NCBI GenBank assembly: GCA_024195265.1
Contig: JAJLRJ010000006.1
Coordinates: 3,938,407 to 4,002,406 of the forward strand
Reading direction: 5' to 3'
DNA: 64,000 bases
DNA from: Dendrophyllia cribrosa
Lineage: Eukaryota; Cnidaria; Anthozoa; Scleractinia; Dendrophylliidae
In this document: positions 1-11,198 of the stretch, in pieces
Layout: each line of letters begins with the position of its first letter
How positions within the stretch are numbered: position 1 is the stretch's first letter
Notes under the pieces: model-generated
What the model was told of the DNA's origin: nothing
What the model saw: only the letters and a program-made list of their open reading frames with translations
Database searches by the model: none
Translations under genes and position numbers: made by a program

Positions 1-479
1 ATATACAACTTAATTGGATAAAAAGATTCTACATGATAGAGCAAAATAAAAGCAGTAGTTTGGAGATAAAGTGCAGGATTGGATGAGTCGAAGTAGATTA
101 CAGTTCATGAAAGTTTGATTTAATGACAGGCGGTCAAGAAATCAAACTTGCCATTCTTGTGAAATTTTGCCCGCGCGGGGTACAGATAAATTGCCGAAAT
201 ATGCAATCTGATTGGTTGCCGAGTGGTCAAGAAAAAGTCTTACTAATCGAGTTTGTTCTTTCCAGATGAACAAATATTGTCCTCGGTTATTCAGTTTTCT
301 GTCTGTTTATGTCAACCTTGATCTCAGTACTTGTGGACAATAAAAGAGAAGAACATGAACTCTTATTCTGTACACAGCGGTTTTAACCTTCATGTCATAA
401 TATTAATTAAAATACCTCTTGCAGTTGTTTTAATAGTGGTGGTGAATGGTACATTCGAGACTGCGAGAAAGCAAGACTA

Positions 480-784
480 CACTGTAAATTCAAAAGAGAT
501 GTTTCAGCCCCAAATGCTCAATCAGCTCTGAGTCTTTAAAGCTAATTCAGCCCTTCATGGGGCCATTTTGGACATTAATGGGCCTGATTCAGCCCACATT
601 GTTGCCCTGTTTTGGTGCAATTGGGCAAAAACAGCTCCATTTTAAGTCCAAAACAGCTCCCTGTTAGATCCAAACAGCTCCATTTTAGAAGGGCTAAATT
701 AGCCCCAAAAATGGTACCATTCTGGACTCGCCCGAAACAGCCGGCCCAATTTTGGGGCTAAACAGCACTTTTGGATTTACAGTG
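480..784. repeat. MITE with CACTG termini, TA flanks
   Basis: The two ends are inverted copies of about 36 bp: the left end reads CACTGTAAATTCAAAAG and the right end is its near-complement, closing in GGATTTACAGTG. TA stands directly outside both ends, compatible with a 2-bp target duplication. The interior repeats AACAGCTCC motifs and has no coding capacity. Superfamily is not assigned. Confidence 0.65.
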
Positions 785-786
785 TA

Positions 787-3700
787 GAGTTTTCTGTGCC
801 AGCCAGAGACACGGTGACTTTTTAAAAAGCGACCCCGAAGAAACAGAGACTACCAGACGGCTTCGCGAAAAATTCGAAACTGCGAGACCGTTGAAATGTG
901 ACAAAAATAAGTAATACTTTTGTAGAGGTTTTATCTCTTTACAAAAAAAAAACAACAACAACAACACAAAACTGAGTGATGTGGTGCCGAGAAGCCTGTT
1001 GAACCTTGACCCTATTTAGATAAAAACATTTTTTTATGATCTAAACACTAAAAGATCGCTTAAGGCACTTGGATTGCATTTCAGTGATGTTTAGAGCGTG
1101 TAAGTTTTCTGGAGTTACGAGAAAACATTAAGCAACAGCAAAAATAATTATGTGTGCTCAAATTCACAACATAAGTCCAGAAATTCTGCAATAAAAATTG
1201 GGCGTTTCCTTCTGTTACTGACTGGCGCTACATTAACCAGTTCAAAACTTCGTATTAAAAGTTGAAAGCACGTGGCTTTTGAGTGCTCTCGCGTGTTCAT
1301 TTCAGTACCCTATACAATTAAGAAATCATCAGAAAACATGATAAAATAATACATGACGTGACCCTGTGACAATCGAGAAAGAAGTGTTTACTAAAAGACA
1401 GGTTTTAGATCTGCACAATTTAATTTAACTGCTGATTCGGTGCATTTTCACGAGAGTTGGAACTGCATTTAATTGCACCGCCATATTGAAAAATAAGCTA
1501 TGCTATAAATGAAAGAACCCGCCTGAACCTCTTAATTCTTAATGAGTTTTATCCTTAGATAATAAAGGAGTTCAAGATCATCCCCGATGGATTTTCATGA
1601 TTTCTTTATCAGATCGCCATTTGTCAACAAATATTATACTAGATTTCCTTTCCTTTCCTAAAAACTGGGCGGAAAATTAGGATTTGTTTTTTTTCCATGC
1701 AAAACAAAAAGTTCCACTCGTCCTTTCGACAAGTTAATGCCATCGAAACTCAAGGTTGTGTATAGCAAAAACCGCCATAAGATTTACAAATTGATCGTTT
1801 TCTTTCTAAGTCCGATTTGTTTTTTACATCTGTGGATCTCCAATAAGTAAAACGATTTTCCAGCTAAGGTCGGAATCGTATCAGCTAGCATCTTTTTAAT
1901 AAGGGCATCTTTTTAATAAGGCTTTTTACAATCTTTTTTTTAAACAATGTCATTTTTTGTTACGGAAAATCGTCGTTTTATGTTTATGTTGATATCACTA
2001 TAGGTCCTGGTGGCATTAAACGAAAAATTATTTAGAAAAAAAACGCATTAATCCTTTTTACCCCTAAGGCGATTTTAATTAGTAAACTTGATGCTTTAAG
2101 ATTAATGGTTAAGATGAAAAAGTAATAACTGTTGTTTTCGGATTGCGCAACACGAAACCAGTTCCAAGTTTTCTGTCTCGCGGAAAACATTGTTTAAGAT
2201 AAAGGAAGACAAGGTAAATAAATCACACTTAATAACTAACCTACTTGAAAAGCTTATTTTGACAAGCTTTGTCGCAACCTGAGTAAAATTTTGGACTGAA
2301 GTCCCAAAGACAATTCTGATCGCTTCAACATTAATATAAGGAAAATCAGGGAATTTTTGGCATAGCTTTTAAGCACTAACTTGCATTCCTACAGAACATC
2401 CCTTACCCGCACAACATTTGGAAGACAAAATGCTTTGAGATCTATAATTCAAGTGCAATGATAAATTAAGGGCTAACCTTTCTCAGCTAACCGTCGCTTT
2501 CTCTATTGTGCACCATGTACACAAAGATGCTATAACTTATTTGAATGAGCTCGAGCGCCTGTACAGAACAAAGTCCACCTGTCTTCGTTAACGATGGACC
2601 CTTCGACCGATCGCCAATTGAAGATCACAGTTAATGCTTCTGGGTAAATCTGGTAACCACGAAAAATGAACTTGACACCTGGCTTTTCGTTTATTGAAGG
2701 CGATAGTTTTTCAAGTAATTAACGAGCGTCTGTGATTGGTCCTCCCACTGCTTAAAGGACTTATGACGTATGTTTAGAAAACAAGGTTAATCTGTCAAGG
2801 GTCGTTTTTTCTTGAAACCCTTTTAGCCCCTCGGAAATATCATAGATAAGTACACAAACAATGGCTTAGTGGATGTCACTTACTTCCTGTCGCTTCCACT
2901 CTGAGTTTGGAATTTCTTGGTGACTTTTTTCTGTGATTTCTGTGAGATATTTTAAATTGTTCACAATGTCTTTCAAACTAAATAAATTTTCAGATGTAAA
3001 TTAGAGTAAGAAAAAATTAAGGTTGAAATGTTTGCATTGCTATCTCAACATTGCTGACAGCTATTGAAGGAAAACTGACTTCACATGCTTTTCTATTTAC
3101 TAATGAAGCTTAATAAAACTTTGAAATGAAAAAAACGCATGGAAAAGTTATTCTTTGTTTTGGTCAAAAATTTCAAACGTTTATTCTTTAATAGTAGAGA
3201 AGTGAAAGCAACCTCATAAATGGATTACTAGTTAACTGGGGCTCTTTTCGAGATCTTCAAGGTTCAAGGAAACACAATTGTGTTATTGGCATTGTTATCA
3301 TGAATTTTAATTCGAATTAGGGTAAAAGTTTAAAGCTTGGTTCGACCTCAAATTAAGAAAAATGTTATAAGTCGAAGTTATGTCATGCTCCAATATATTT
3401 TTGGTGGTTAAGCTCACTCGTTTATTTTAGACAAACGATGTTTTACAAAAAAAAAACAGTGATAAAATCTAAAACAAAAGGTCTTCTTGCACTTAATTGC
3501 CTCATGGAACCAACCTGTAATTAAGCATACAGACTGGTGGCCGTGTCTTCTACTCCAGATACATAATGTTTTTTTTTTTAATTAAAATGTTTAAAAATAT
3601 ATATGAAAAGAAAAAGGTTTTAAAAAAAAGTGCTAATAAACTAAGTAAACTCAGTCTGAGTAAACAAGTGTCATTTGTTTTGTAAACATCTCAGGTAAAA

Positions 3701-3825
3701 TTCATACTCGCACGTCATATCATTATGTTGCCATCTCACGCTGGCAAATGAAGTTTAAAGCATTTTTTTATTATTTTACTCGGGGGGCTTGGCAATACTC
3801 TTTTGTCTCCATTTCACAGTCTTTC
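787..3825. other. Gene-free AT-rich stretch
   Basis: No open frame with recognisable protein features, no tRNA and no clear inverted repeat was seen here on either strand. The short open frames have no domain-like composition. Confidence 0.5.
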
Positions 3826-4361
3826 CAACCTCGTCCCCAGGGCTTCTCCGCATTCAAAATGGCGGTGCGGATAAACCCCTGGAAAAAAAGACCGTCCAGA
3901 AGGACGTCGGACACTTTATTGAGACTTATATAACGGAGTAACTGGTTAGCTTTCAGTTGAGGTTGGGGGTAGCAGTTTATATAGTTAAATTTAGGACTAA
4001 GCAACCCGAGAAGCTAGGTGGTACAGTGGTACGGTAGGCTATGTAAGCCTAAGCCTATTGAAAATAAAATTCTAAGTGTCGACATTACGTTAATATAAGT
4101 CTCAATAAGGTGTCCGACGTCCTTCTGGACGGTATGATTTAGGCCGCGCAACCCTGGATATACTCCAAGAATCGGTGAGTATTTTGTCACGTGATATATG
4201 ATGACGTGTCGTATTTTGGGTCATTTTCGTAGTTGTTTTCTTACAAAATGGAACCCCTGTTTCAAGCGAAACTAGGAATTATTGGAGAATTTCGGCAGCC
4301 TTGTCCAGGGGCTTGACGCGTCGCCATTTTTAAAGCGGAGAAGGCCCTGGGGACGAGATTG
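3826..4361. repeat. MITE, CAACCTCGTCCCCAGG family, copy 1
   Basis: The ends form an inverted repeat of about 40 bp: CAACCTCGTCCCCAGGG at left, and the complement of CAATCTCGTCCCCAGGG at right, each followed inward by a CTTCTCCGC...AAAATGGCG stretch. A second palindrome is nested inside. Related copies lie at 34,186-34,875 and, as a minimal version, at 11,136-11,198. Confidence 0.7.
3891..4133. repeat. Palindromic MITE nested in the 3,826-4,361 element
   Basis: Left end ACCGTCCAGAAGGACGTCGG pairs with its complement at 4,113-4,133. The complementarity continues inward through CACTTTATTGAGACTTATA for about 40 bp in all. It sits wholly inside the larger MITE, so it is the younger insertion. Confidence 0.65.
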
Positions 4362-4410
4362 CAGTGAATGATAAAGGACCGCGAATGAAAATGCTACTGG
4401 TGTACGTTCT

Positions 4411-4755
4411 ACCGCGGTCAAACGTCAGAGGCGTTTTTTGTTTTATTTAGTGGGATTTTATTTAATATTAAATGAGCAAGGATGTATAAAAAAAATTAGT
4501 TGACGTTACTATCTTATAATTTTTCTCAAAATGATGAGCTTTTTACCGTTGAAAACTGATCAAAATTCTTTGCGCCTGATCAAAATTATGTTGTCAAATG
4601 GCGCCAACAATTCTGCAGTTCACAGTTTTTAAACGCTTAAAACTTCGGAAAACTTTCAAAACGTTTGGTAAATTGACAGTGTATTGGCAATATATTAAAC
4701 TTTAAACAGTGAAAATGGCAACAACTTTTGCAAATTTCTCTCGTTTGACCGCGGT
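4411..4755. repeat. MITE with ACCGCGGTCAAAC ends, copy 1
   Basis: The ends are ACCGCGGTCAAAC and its complement GTTTGACCGCGGT. The interior (TTTATTTAGTGGGATTTTAT and onward) matches the element at 34,236-34,622 over its length. Non-coding. Confidence 0.7.
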
Positions 4756-4808
4756 TAAGGTGTACGTAGAATCTAGAGAAGATCTAATCAGCCAAAAATG
4801 TGAATACA

Positions 4809-5020
4809 AATAAAGTAAGCAAGGCTGATACTAAGTAGAACACTTTATAGGCAATTGGCGTTCGCGCTGGTAGTTATATGCAGTCTACTTCTACACCGTG
4901 CTGACGAGACCCAACCAGGTCGAAACAGCCGTCCACGGTTGCATTTTGGCTTTCATTTTGCGCCCTATCATGTCGTTGGCGTTAAGTGTTCTATGTAGTA
5001 TCAGCCTTGCTTATTTTATT
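4809..5020. repeat. Palindromic MITE, AAGCAAGGCTGATACTA ends
   Basis: A stretch of about 37 bp at 4,809-4,845 is repeated inverted at 4,984-5,020, with a core containing AAGCAAGGCTGATACTA and GAACACTT. Non-coding interior. Confidence 0.6.
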
Positions 5021-5048
5021 GCTTTTTATAAACGTCACGAGGTAATGG

Positions 5049-5250
5049 TTGCAACTTTATCCCTCCCCCATTCCCCCTCCCGTTAATTACCCACCCCCTC
5101 CCCCTCCCGTTCTTTACCCCTTCCCCTCTCCTCTCTCCCCTTCTTTATCCCTCCCCCCCTCTCGTTCATTAGCCCCCTTCCCCTCCCGTTCTTTACCCCT
5201 CTCCCCTCTCCCGTTCTTTACCCTAACCCCCCTTCCCCCTCCCGTTCATT
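5049..5250. repeat. Pyrimidine-rich irregular tandem repeat
   Basis: Irregular repeats of a CCCCTCCCGTTCTTTACC-like unit give almost pure C/T on the + strand. The 88-residue proline/serine/leucine frame across it is a composition artefact. Confidence 0.7.
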
Positions 5251-6030
5251 CTCCCACTCTCTCTTTCAGTCGACTGATTCATTACCTTCTTTGTTTTACA
5301 AAAATTTACCTTTAAACGTTTTTCAAAGCCAGTTTCACAAACTCTCAAGGATCTTCCCATATTTTCCGAATATTATCCCACTGAATTTGTTTTAAATTCG
5401 TTAGTTAACCTAAGATGGATATATGTTTTTTTTTTTTAATTATTGGTACACTACTTCTATGACTGTTACTGAAAATATCCGGTTTAAACCGTATTCCTTC
5501 CGCTGTTTAATTTCCATCTAATGAGTGAGGATAGTGAACTATTCTTTATTTATTGCTTGCCTATGTATTAGTCTTTAATCTCTGCTCTCAGTTAAACCCC
5601 ATTATTTTATATTGTTGAAGAATAATATGGAAGTACAAGAGAACTGCCTCTCTCCCCTACTGCATCATCCCTACTTTGAGCGTGATTCGCGTAAACTTGT
5701 GAGATTGTTTCACCTCCTCCCAATCAAGCCCTGTGTTCCCTTTTCCCTTGCTCCACCAAAGAAGTGCAGCGGCGCTGTTTAACACTTGGAGGACCCCCTC
5801 CGGGGGAGGGAGGACTCCCATATAAAAATGACGGGGGTGCTCCCCCCCCCTCCCTTAATAGCCATTTAATACTCCGATCCAAAGTGGGCGGCTTCACTCG
5901 TAGTATCTCAATGCCAATTGCTTTGCTCTTTATGTACTCTCTTCGCCGTTGCGCTTGAATGAATGACAATTTATTCACATTTTGTTAATCTTTTATGCGA
6001 TACTTATAATCAATACAGTGTGAACGTGGA

Positions 6031-6280
6031 CCGGCGTGCGTTTCTCGAAAGTCCCGAAAACCTTTCGGACCCGCAAAGCTGTGTCACATGCAGAATGTTT
6101 ACCAATAAAGATTCGGTTTTTGTTGATTTTGAAAGCTAAGCAATAAAATTTTACGTTTACTACACAAATTTAGCTGATTTCTGGGCTAAAAACTTCAACG
6201 CCTATCGTTAGAAACTTCATTTAAAAAATAGCTTTCAGGCCCGAAAAGTCTTCGGGAGTTTCGAGAAACCCACGCCTGCA
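6031..6280. repeat. MITE, CGTTTCTCGAAAGTCCCGA family, copy 1
   Basis: The left end contains GCGTTTCTCGAAAGTCCCGA and the right end GGGAGTTTCGAGAAACCCAC, inverted with respect to each other. A second, better preserved family member lies at 18,091-18,320. Non-coding. Confidence 0.65.
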
Positions 6281-7625
6281 GCAGTGCGATGCGAGAATGG
6301 CGTGTTATTATTCGCCGCTCGCGCGCGCACCGCTTGTTCATCGCGTTAACAGTCTCGCGTCGCGCTTTGTTCACAATTTAAAGAAAATAGATGACTGAAA
6401 ACAGAAAAACATCCTATAAAGCGATTTTCTTGCAGAAATGTTAATCACATAATCTCAAATTCTCAATGCAACATCCTGAGGAAGGTTTTAAAATGAAACC
6501 AAAATATTGGCACGATTAACAATTTTTGAAGAAAAACAGAGACTGTTTGCACTGCTTCATTAGCTTGTCTGCGATACAGATAATTGTAGAACTTTAACGT
6601 CAAAATAAACGCAAAGTTTGTACTAAATTAAAGATATTCTATTACCGGCGTAAGGGATAACGAAAGCGAGCTTATACTGATTTCTTGAAAATGTGTTCTG
6701 CACATGATACTAAAAAAATCAATTCTGAATTTCTTTATTTCTTTCCTTTTCGACAATTTAATAGACTGCTAGTAGTTCCTTTCTGAACAAATTAACACAT
6801 TTCTTTTATTATTTACACTGTTTAAAAGCTCACTCGATTTAGACTTTGGCTTGAACATTAACGTACACCATGTATGTTTATTGTAATCCCAAGATGTTTC
6901 CGTGCTGTGTCGATCAATGTCTTTTCCTAGATTTTCCCCATTGTTAAATGAAGTGGTCCAACACACTGACCTTTGTTATCAAACCGGACTACATAGATCT
7001 ACATATTAAGAAATGTTCCATGTTCAGCAGTATTTAGTTAGCTGCATCAAATGAGCCATCTGCTAGTTTTATCAATTTTGGAGAAACATCCGGCTGAATA
7101 TTAATTCGACGCTTATATCTACCCAAAACCAAAGTTACCGTTGAGTAAAATTTTCTTATTTTACGTTCGATTGTATGTTTTGTATGCCCCACCCCCCACC
7201 ACCACAAAAAAAGCTTGTTTTCTGATGCATAATTGTAAGATTAACTTCGAAGTCCTTCTTGTTCATAAATTTCTGATGCTCTGCCTTGCTCATCCTCCAG
7301 TTCTTAATGCCAAAGTGTTTTTTTTTCTTTTTTCCTTCTTCTTTTCTTCCTGTTCGTAGGATTGCCCCTTGTTAACTATCATACATCCCAGGGATTTCAT
7401 CCCCCCCCCCTCTCCTTTCGTTTGCCTTTTTCTGATGTTTACTGTATTCATTGGTTTCCTCAAAATGTCCTCTTCAATACCAGTCGTTTTATCTTCATTT
7501 CATTTCATGCTTGTTCATGAAGATGCCCCTGGAGACCTGTAGGATTACCCCAGGGATTTCGGCGGCTGCCCCCGTAACACCAAATTGTTCAGTTAGTTTT
7601 CTAATGACTATACATAGCCCTCCGG
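6281..7625. other. Gene-free stretch
   Basis: No coding exon could be supported here. It contains a C-run near 7,401-7,410 and T-rich tracts near 7,318-7,350. It lies downstream of the minus-strand receptor gene and may hold its 3' untranslated region. Confidence 0.4.
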
Positions 7626-8633
7626 CTAAGTGTTTCTATTTCTCTCCCGGACTACCCTAGGGGGTTCTTCCTCCCGTCCCGTTACTCGTATCACCAATTT
7701 AGCCAGCATTCTTCTGATTTCCTCGCTGCGGTATGCGTACACGACTGGATTAACTGCACTGTTGCTGTAGTGCATCCATTTAATGAAGTCCATGAGGTGA
7801 ACAAAACCGCCCTCAATAGGAAGGCATTGACGATGAAACGACCACAGCAGAGAAACCACGAAAAAGGGCAACCAAGCAACTACGAACAGCGCTGTCACAA
7901 TTCCCACGGTCGTAGCTGTTCGTTTTTCGCGCTGAACGCTTTGGCGTAGTGCAGATGCTGTGGCATTTGTCCGTTTCCAGTGCGCGTTCATGTTCCTAAC
8001 GCTTCGGTAAATACTGACGTACATAGCGATTATGATAATAAGAGGAAGGACGAAGCCTGAGGAAAACATCAGTGAGCCGCGATAGTTCTTGGTCTTCCAC
8101 GAGGAGCTGAGATTCATTGAGTAAACTACAGTGACAATTACCGAGTAACCCCATGTCGCCAATATCATCAAGTAGTAGCGCGTAAACGAGCTGATCCGGT
8201 GCTGAACAGGCCAACATATCGCGAGATAACGTTCCACGCTGATTGCTACAAGATTGGAGATTGAAGCTAAAGCGCTGAACACATCAAATCCTCGATAAAA
8301 CTCATTAACTAGTATGTTCGGAGTTTTGCACGACGTGAAATGAGGACAAGAGAGATTGTACATCCATAAGGGGATCGAAACCGCACCCACCAGCAAATCG
8401 GAGATTGCCAGGCTTACAAAGAACATATTGATGGCGGTTCGGATACGAAATTTTCTAAAGGCAACAACAACTAATGTGTTTCCAGCGATTACCAGCAACG
8501 CGAGTACCACATATAAAGCCATGAAAGCGATGGCAAGATTCTTGGACCGATAAAGCATGATATGCTTTGCATCCGATGTTTTGTTGGCATAGTGCTCAGT
8601 TACATTTTCATCTGAAAAAGTTCCCTTGTCCAT
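7626..8633 (-). CDS. Class A (rhodopsin) GPCR 1, aminergic-like orphan receptor
   Basis: This single-exon receptor has 335 residues. The start is the ATG at 8,633; the frame stays open slightly upstream only from a non-ATG codon. Seven membrane spans are visible. Family residues: N52 (TM1), D79 in LAISD (TM2), D117 (position 3.32), ERY 134-136 in place of DRY, W254-L-P-F-F (TM6), W286 and Y289 (7.40, 7.43), and N295-P-x-x-Y299. D3.32 with F257, F258, W286 and Y289 is the biogenic-amine pocket signature, so an amine-like ligand is plausible. Catecholamine serines in TM5 are absent. The usual TM3 and ECL2 cysteines are also absent. N-glycosylation sites lie at N10 and N17. The ligand is unknown. 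Family call is certain; subfamily is inference. Confidence 0.93.
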   Translation of the reverse strand: MDKGTFSDENVTEHYANKTSDAKHIMLYRSKNLAIAFMALYVVLALLVIAGNTLVVVAFRKFRIRTAINMFFVSLAISDLLVGAVSIPLWMYNLSCPHFTSCKTPNILVNEFYRGFDVFSALASISNLVAISVERYLAICWPVQHRISSFTRYYLMILATWGYSVIVTVVYSMNLSSSWKTKNYRGSLMFSSGFVLPLIIIIAMYVSIYRSVRNMNAHWKRTNATASALRQSVQREKRTATTVGIVTALFVVAWLPFFVVSLLWSFHRQCLPIEGGFVHLMDFIKWMHYSNSAVNPVVYAYRSEEIRRMLAKLVIRVTGREEEPPRVVRERNRNT

Positions 8634-10993
8634 TTTGTGGTCTTTGAAATCTCGCTCTGTGTATACCAAACTAATATATAGCCATGCAGCGTTAATTGTG
8701 TGAATTCTTATTGGAATAAATCACAAAGTCTTTTGTTTGCATTGGCAAAAACCTGTATTTTATGTACTCATTTTTTTGTTTTTCTGTCAGTAATGAAGAA
8801 ACACTTGACGACACTCGAATGGTTTCCTTCAGTATCTAAACCAATCAAATAAGTGTCAGTTTGCTAACAACCAATGAGCGTGCACATCCGAAACTTAGCT
8901 GTCAGTTTGTCCAAGGTTAAAGCAAGCCGGTTTTCATTCAAACCTTTTATTAAAAGGGTTTTAAACTAATGATATTGACATCGCTGCCGAAATTTTACTA
9001 GCTAACACCAACATCAAACATTTTCCGCCAAGATTCTCTTAGCTTCTCGCCTGCTTCATATTTAGCAGCAAATTGATTCTTTTGTTTGTCATTTGATGCG
9101 TGTATATTTGACATGTTATGCCTTGTCTTTTAATTGCAATATACTGTGTGTAAACGTTTGTTCTAAGTTCAGTTTAACTTTAAGGCCTTCCCCACTTCAT
9201 TTATCTTTCTATTTAATTCAAGGCTATATTTGAGTCAAATTGCCATGTGAAACGAGGACTTCTCTTCGGGAGCTGATCGGTCATAGTTTCTAAAGCTGGT
9301 GCCGGCTTTCTTAAGAGTTACTTCACTTCCGAAGTATCTTGACCGTGGTATTTTGACATCTGTTCGTTTTGTTTTGTTTTGACAAGTTCAGTTTTAATAA
9401 ATACAATATTTAGCAATTAGACTGCAAGTTGGAGTTTTCTACGAACGGATAGTTAATGAAGCGTTTAAGGCGACGCCGTCACAAGTCCATAATTGTGTTA
9501 GTACTTTTAACCGCTACTCTAATCCCGCAAAAATTAAAACGAGTTTTCCATTAATTTTTCGACATCAAGAGAACACGAACGTATTATCTTTTGTTTATCG
9601 TATATCAGAGAATAGTCAACGGGCAGGATAATCTGCGATAAAACCCTCCTCTGTCCTCCGCAAGTCGAAAAAACTGAAAGAAGAAAACGTTTGGTCGCTG
9701 GATAGGAGCAGTAAAACCAATATACCGAGCCATTTGTGCTATAATGAAGTTGCCTCTTCCACCTGCTAGTAAGTTTATTACTTACACAATTACACTTGTT
9801 TTAATTTAAGTGAAATAATTTTTAGACAGTGTGGCCCGTTTACACTTGAATATTTTCTCCTGCTTCTTTAAAATTATCTCAGTTTTTCTGGTTGAAATTT
9901 TGGACATTTATTTTTAATGGCATCTAACCTGGCATAAATTCAACCCTTTCTAAGTAACGTCATGCATGCTAAATGTGTTTGTTTTCTACGGGGAGGGGTT
10001 TTAGTAAGAGAAAAGGTTAGTGTTTATTTCAGTTTTCGATCCCTGTAACTAATAAAGTGGTTCTCATTCGAGGAAAAGGGCACTTCGGTTTTCGTAACAG
10101 CCGCAAATTACTTCCGAACTTGAAATGTAATATCATGACTGGGACGCAGTTCAATTATAATGTAAGAAAGATGATCCACTTTCAAAATATATTATTTTTA
10201 TTATCGGTAGTCGATCGACTACAAGGTCCATTACTTTTTCAAGAGAGGCCTTCTACTAGGCAAGTAAATCAGTACCGTGAGTAAAAAAGGGCAACCTCTC
10301 TACCAGCGTTTCTCTATCTCTAAAGAGTCTTGTTACACAGGTCCTTGTTGATGCCAGTCTTATGAGGTCAATTGTTATTAAAGCGAGGTTGAGCAATTAG
10401 GGCACTGATCCGTCAGTGTTGTAGAAGAACTTCAATCAAGGTTAATAAAATAAATGAGTGAAATAGACGTTACTTCCTTTGATCACGAGCATTATAGAGA
10501 CTTGAATAAAAAAAAAGCTGTCACTTCAATTCCCAACAATCCAATATTAGATCATGGTTCTGTGAAGGCGACAATTAGTTTTATGCCAATTTAGCTTACA
10601 TCCTTTATCGTCAAACTACATTATTTAAGAGGCCAAAAAAATCCAATTTTGGTTGAAGACCAAAGCCATCAATTAGGAGTTGATGTATCTGAGTTTCACT
10701 ATTGTAATTGACTTTCTACATTATGACGATTTTTTTCTTAACAACCAAGTGACGCTTACATTAATGACGGCTCAAGTAGTTACCATTCAATTAGTAATCC
10801 GAATTTCGTAAGTCTCTGCCACTTGTGTTAACACCACAGCTAAGAACAAATAAAAGCCAATACCACCAGGCAATTGTCTTGATGAATATGCTCAAGGGTC
10901 GGTTTCCGTTCTTAGTCCAATATTGCAAATGTGTCTATGGTCATTAACGAGTTTTAATTATTATACCAAATGCTCAACCAGCTCTATTCATTA
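8634..10993. other. Gene-free stretch upstream of GPCR 1
   Basis: This is the presumed 5' region of the minus-strand receptor. No convincing exon was found. The T-rich and A-rich stretches show no inverted repeat long enough to call. Confidence 0.4.
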
Positions 10994-11004
10994 TAGTGTG
11001 CTTT

Positions 11005-11121
11005 AGCCTGTTCCAGGCTGTCAGATAGTGGGGGCGAGCGAAGAAAAAACGCGGTTTTTTTTTCTTCGCTCGTTTCAGCATTTTTCGCTCGACCCCACTT
11101 TCTGACAGCCTGGAACAGGCT
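11005..11121. repeat. Palindromic MITE, AGCCTGTTCC ends, 11-bp target duplication
   Basis: The 117-bp element starts AGCCTGTTCCAGGCTGTCAG and ends in the complement. TAGTGTGCTTT stands directly on both sides (10,994-11,004 and 11,122-11,132), an exact 11-bp target duplication. A relative at 27,767-27,900 also has an 11-bp duplication. Confidence 0.85.
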
Positions 11122-11135
11122 TAGTGTGCTTTGGG

Positions 11136-11198
11136 CAACCTCGTTCCCAGGGTCTGTCATCTTCCCGCCCCCTTGGAGCGACCCTGGGAACGAGGTTG
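11136..11198. repeat. Minimal MITE, CAACCTCG ends, 9-bp target duplication
   Basis: The 63-bp element has ends CAACCTCGTTCCCAGGGTC and its complement. TGCTTTGGG flanks it exactly on both sides (11,127-11,135 and 11,199-11,207). It inserted partly into the target duplication of the neighbouring 117-bp MITE. Confidence 0.85.

Noticed and set aside
9744..9771. ATG followed by a GTAAGT donor-like site, as in a tiny first exon (MKLPLPPA)
   Set aside because: No acceptor or following exon with coherent protein sequence was found.
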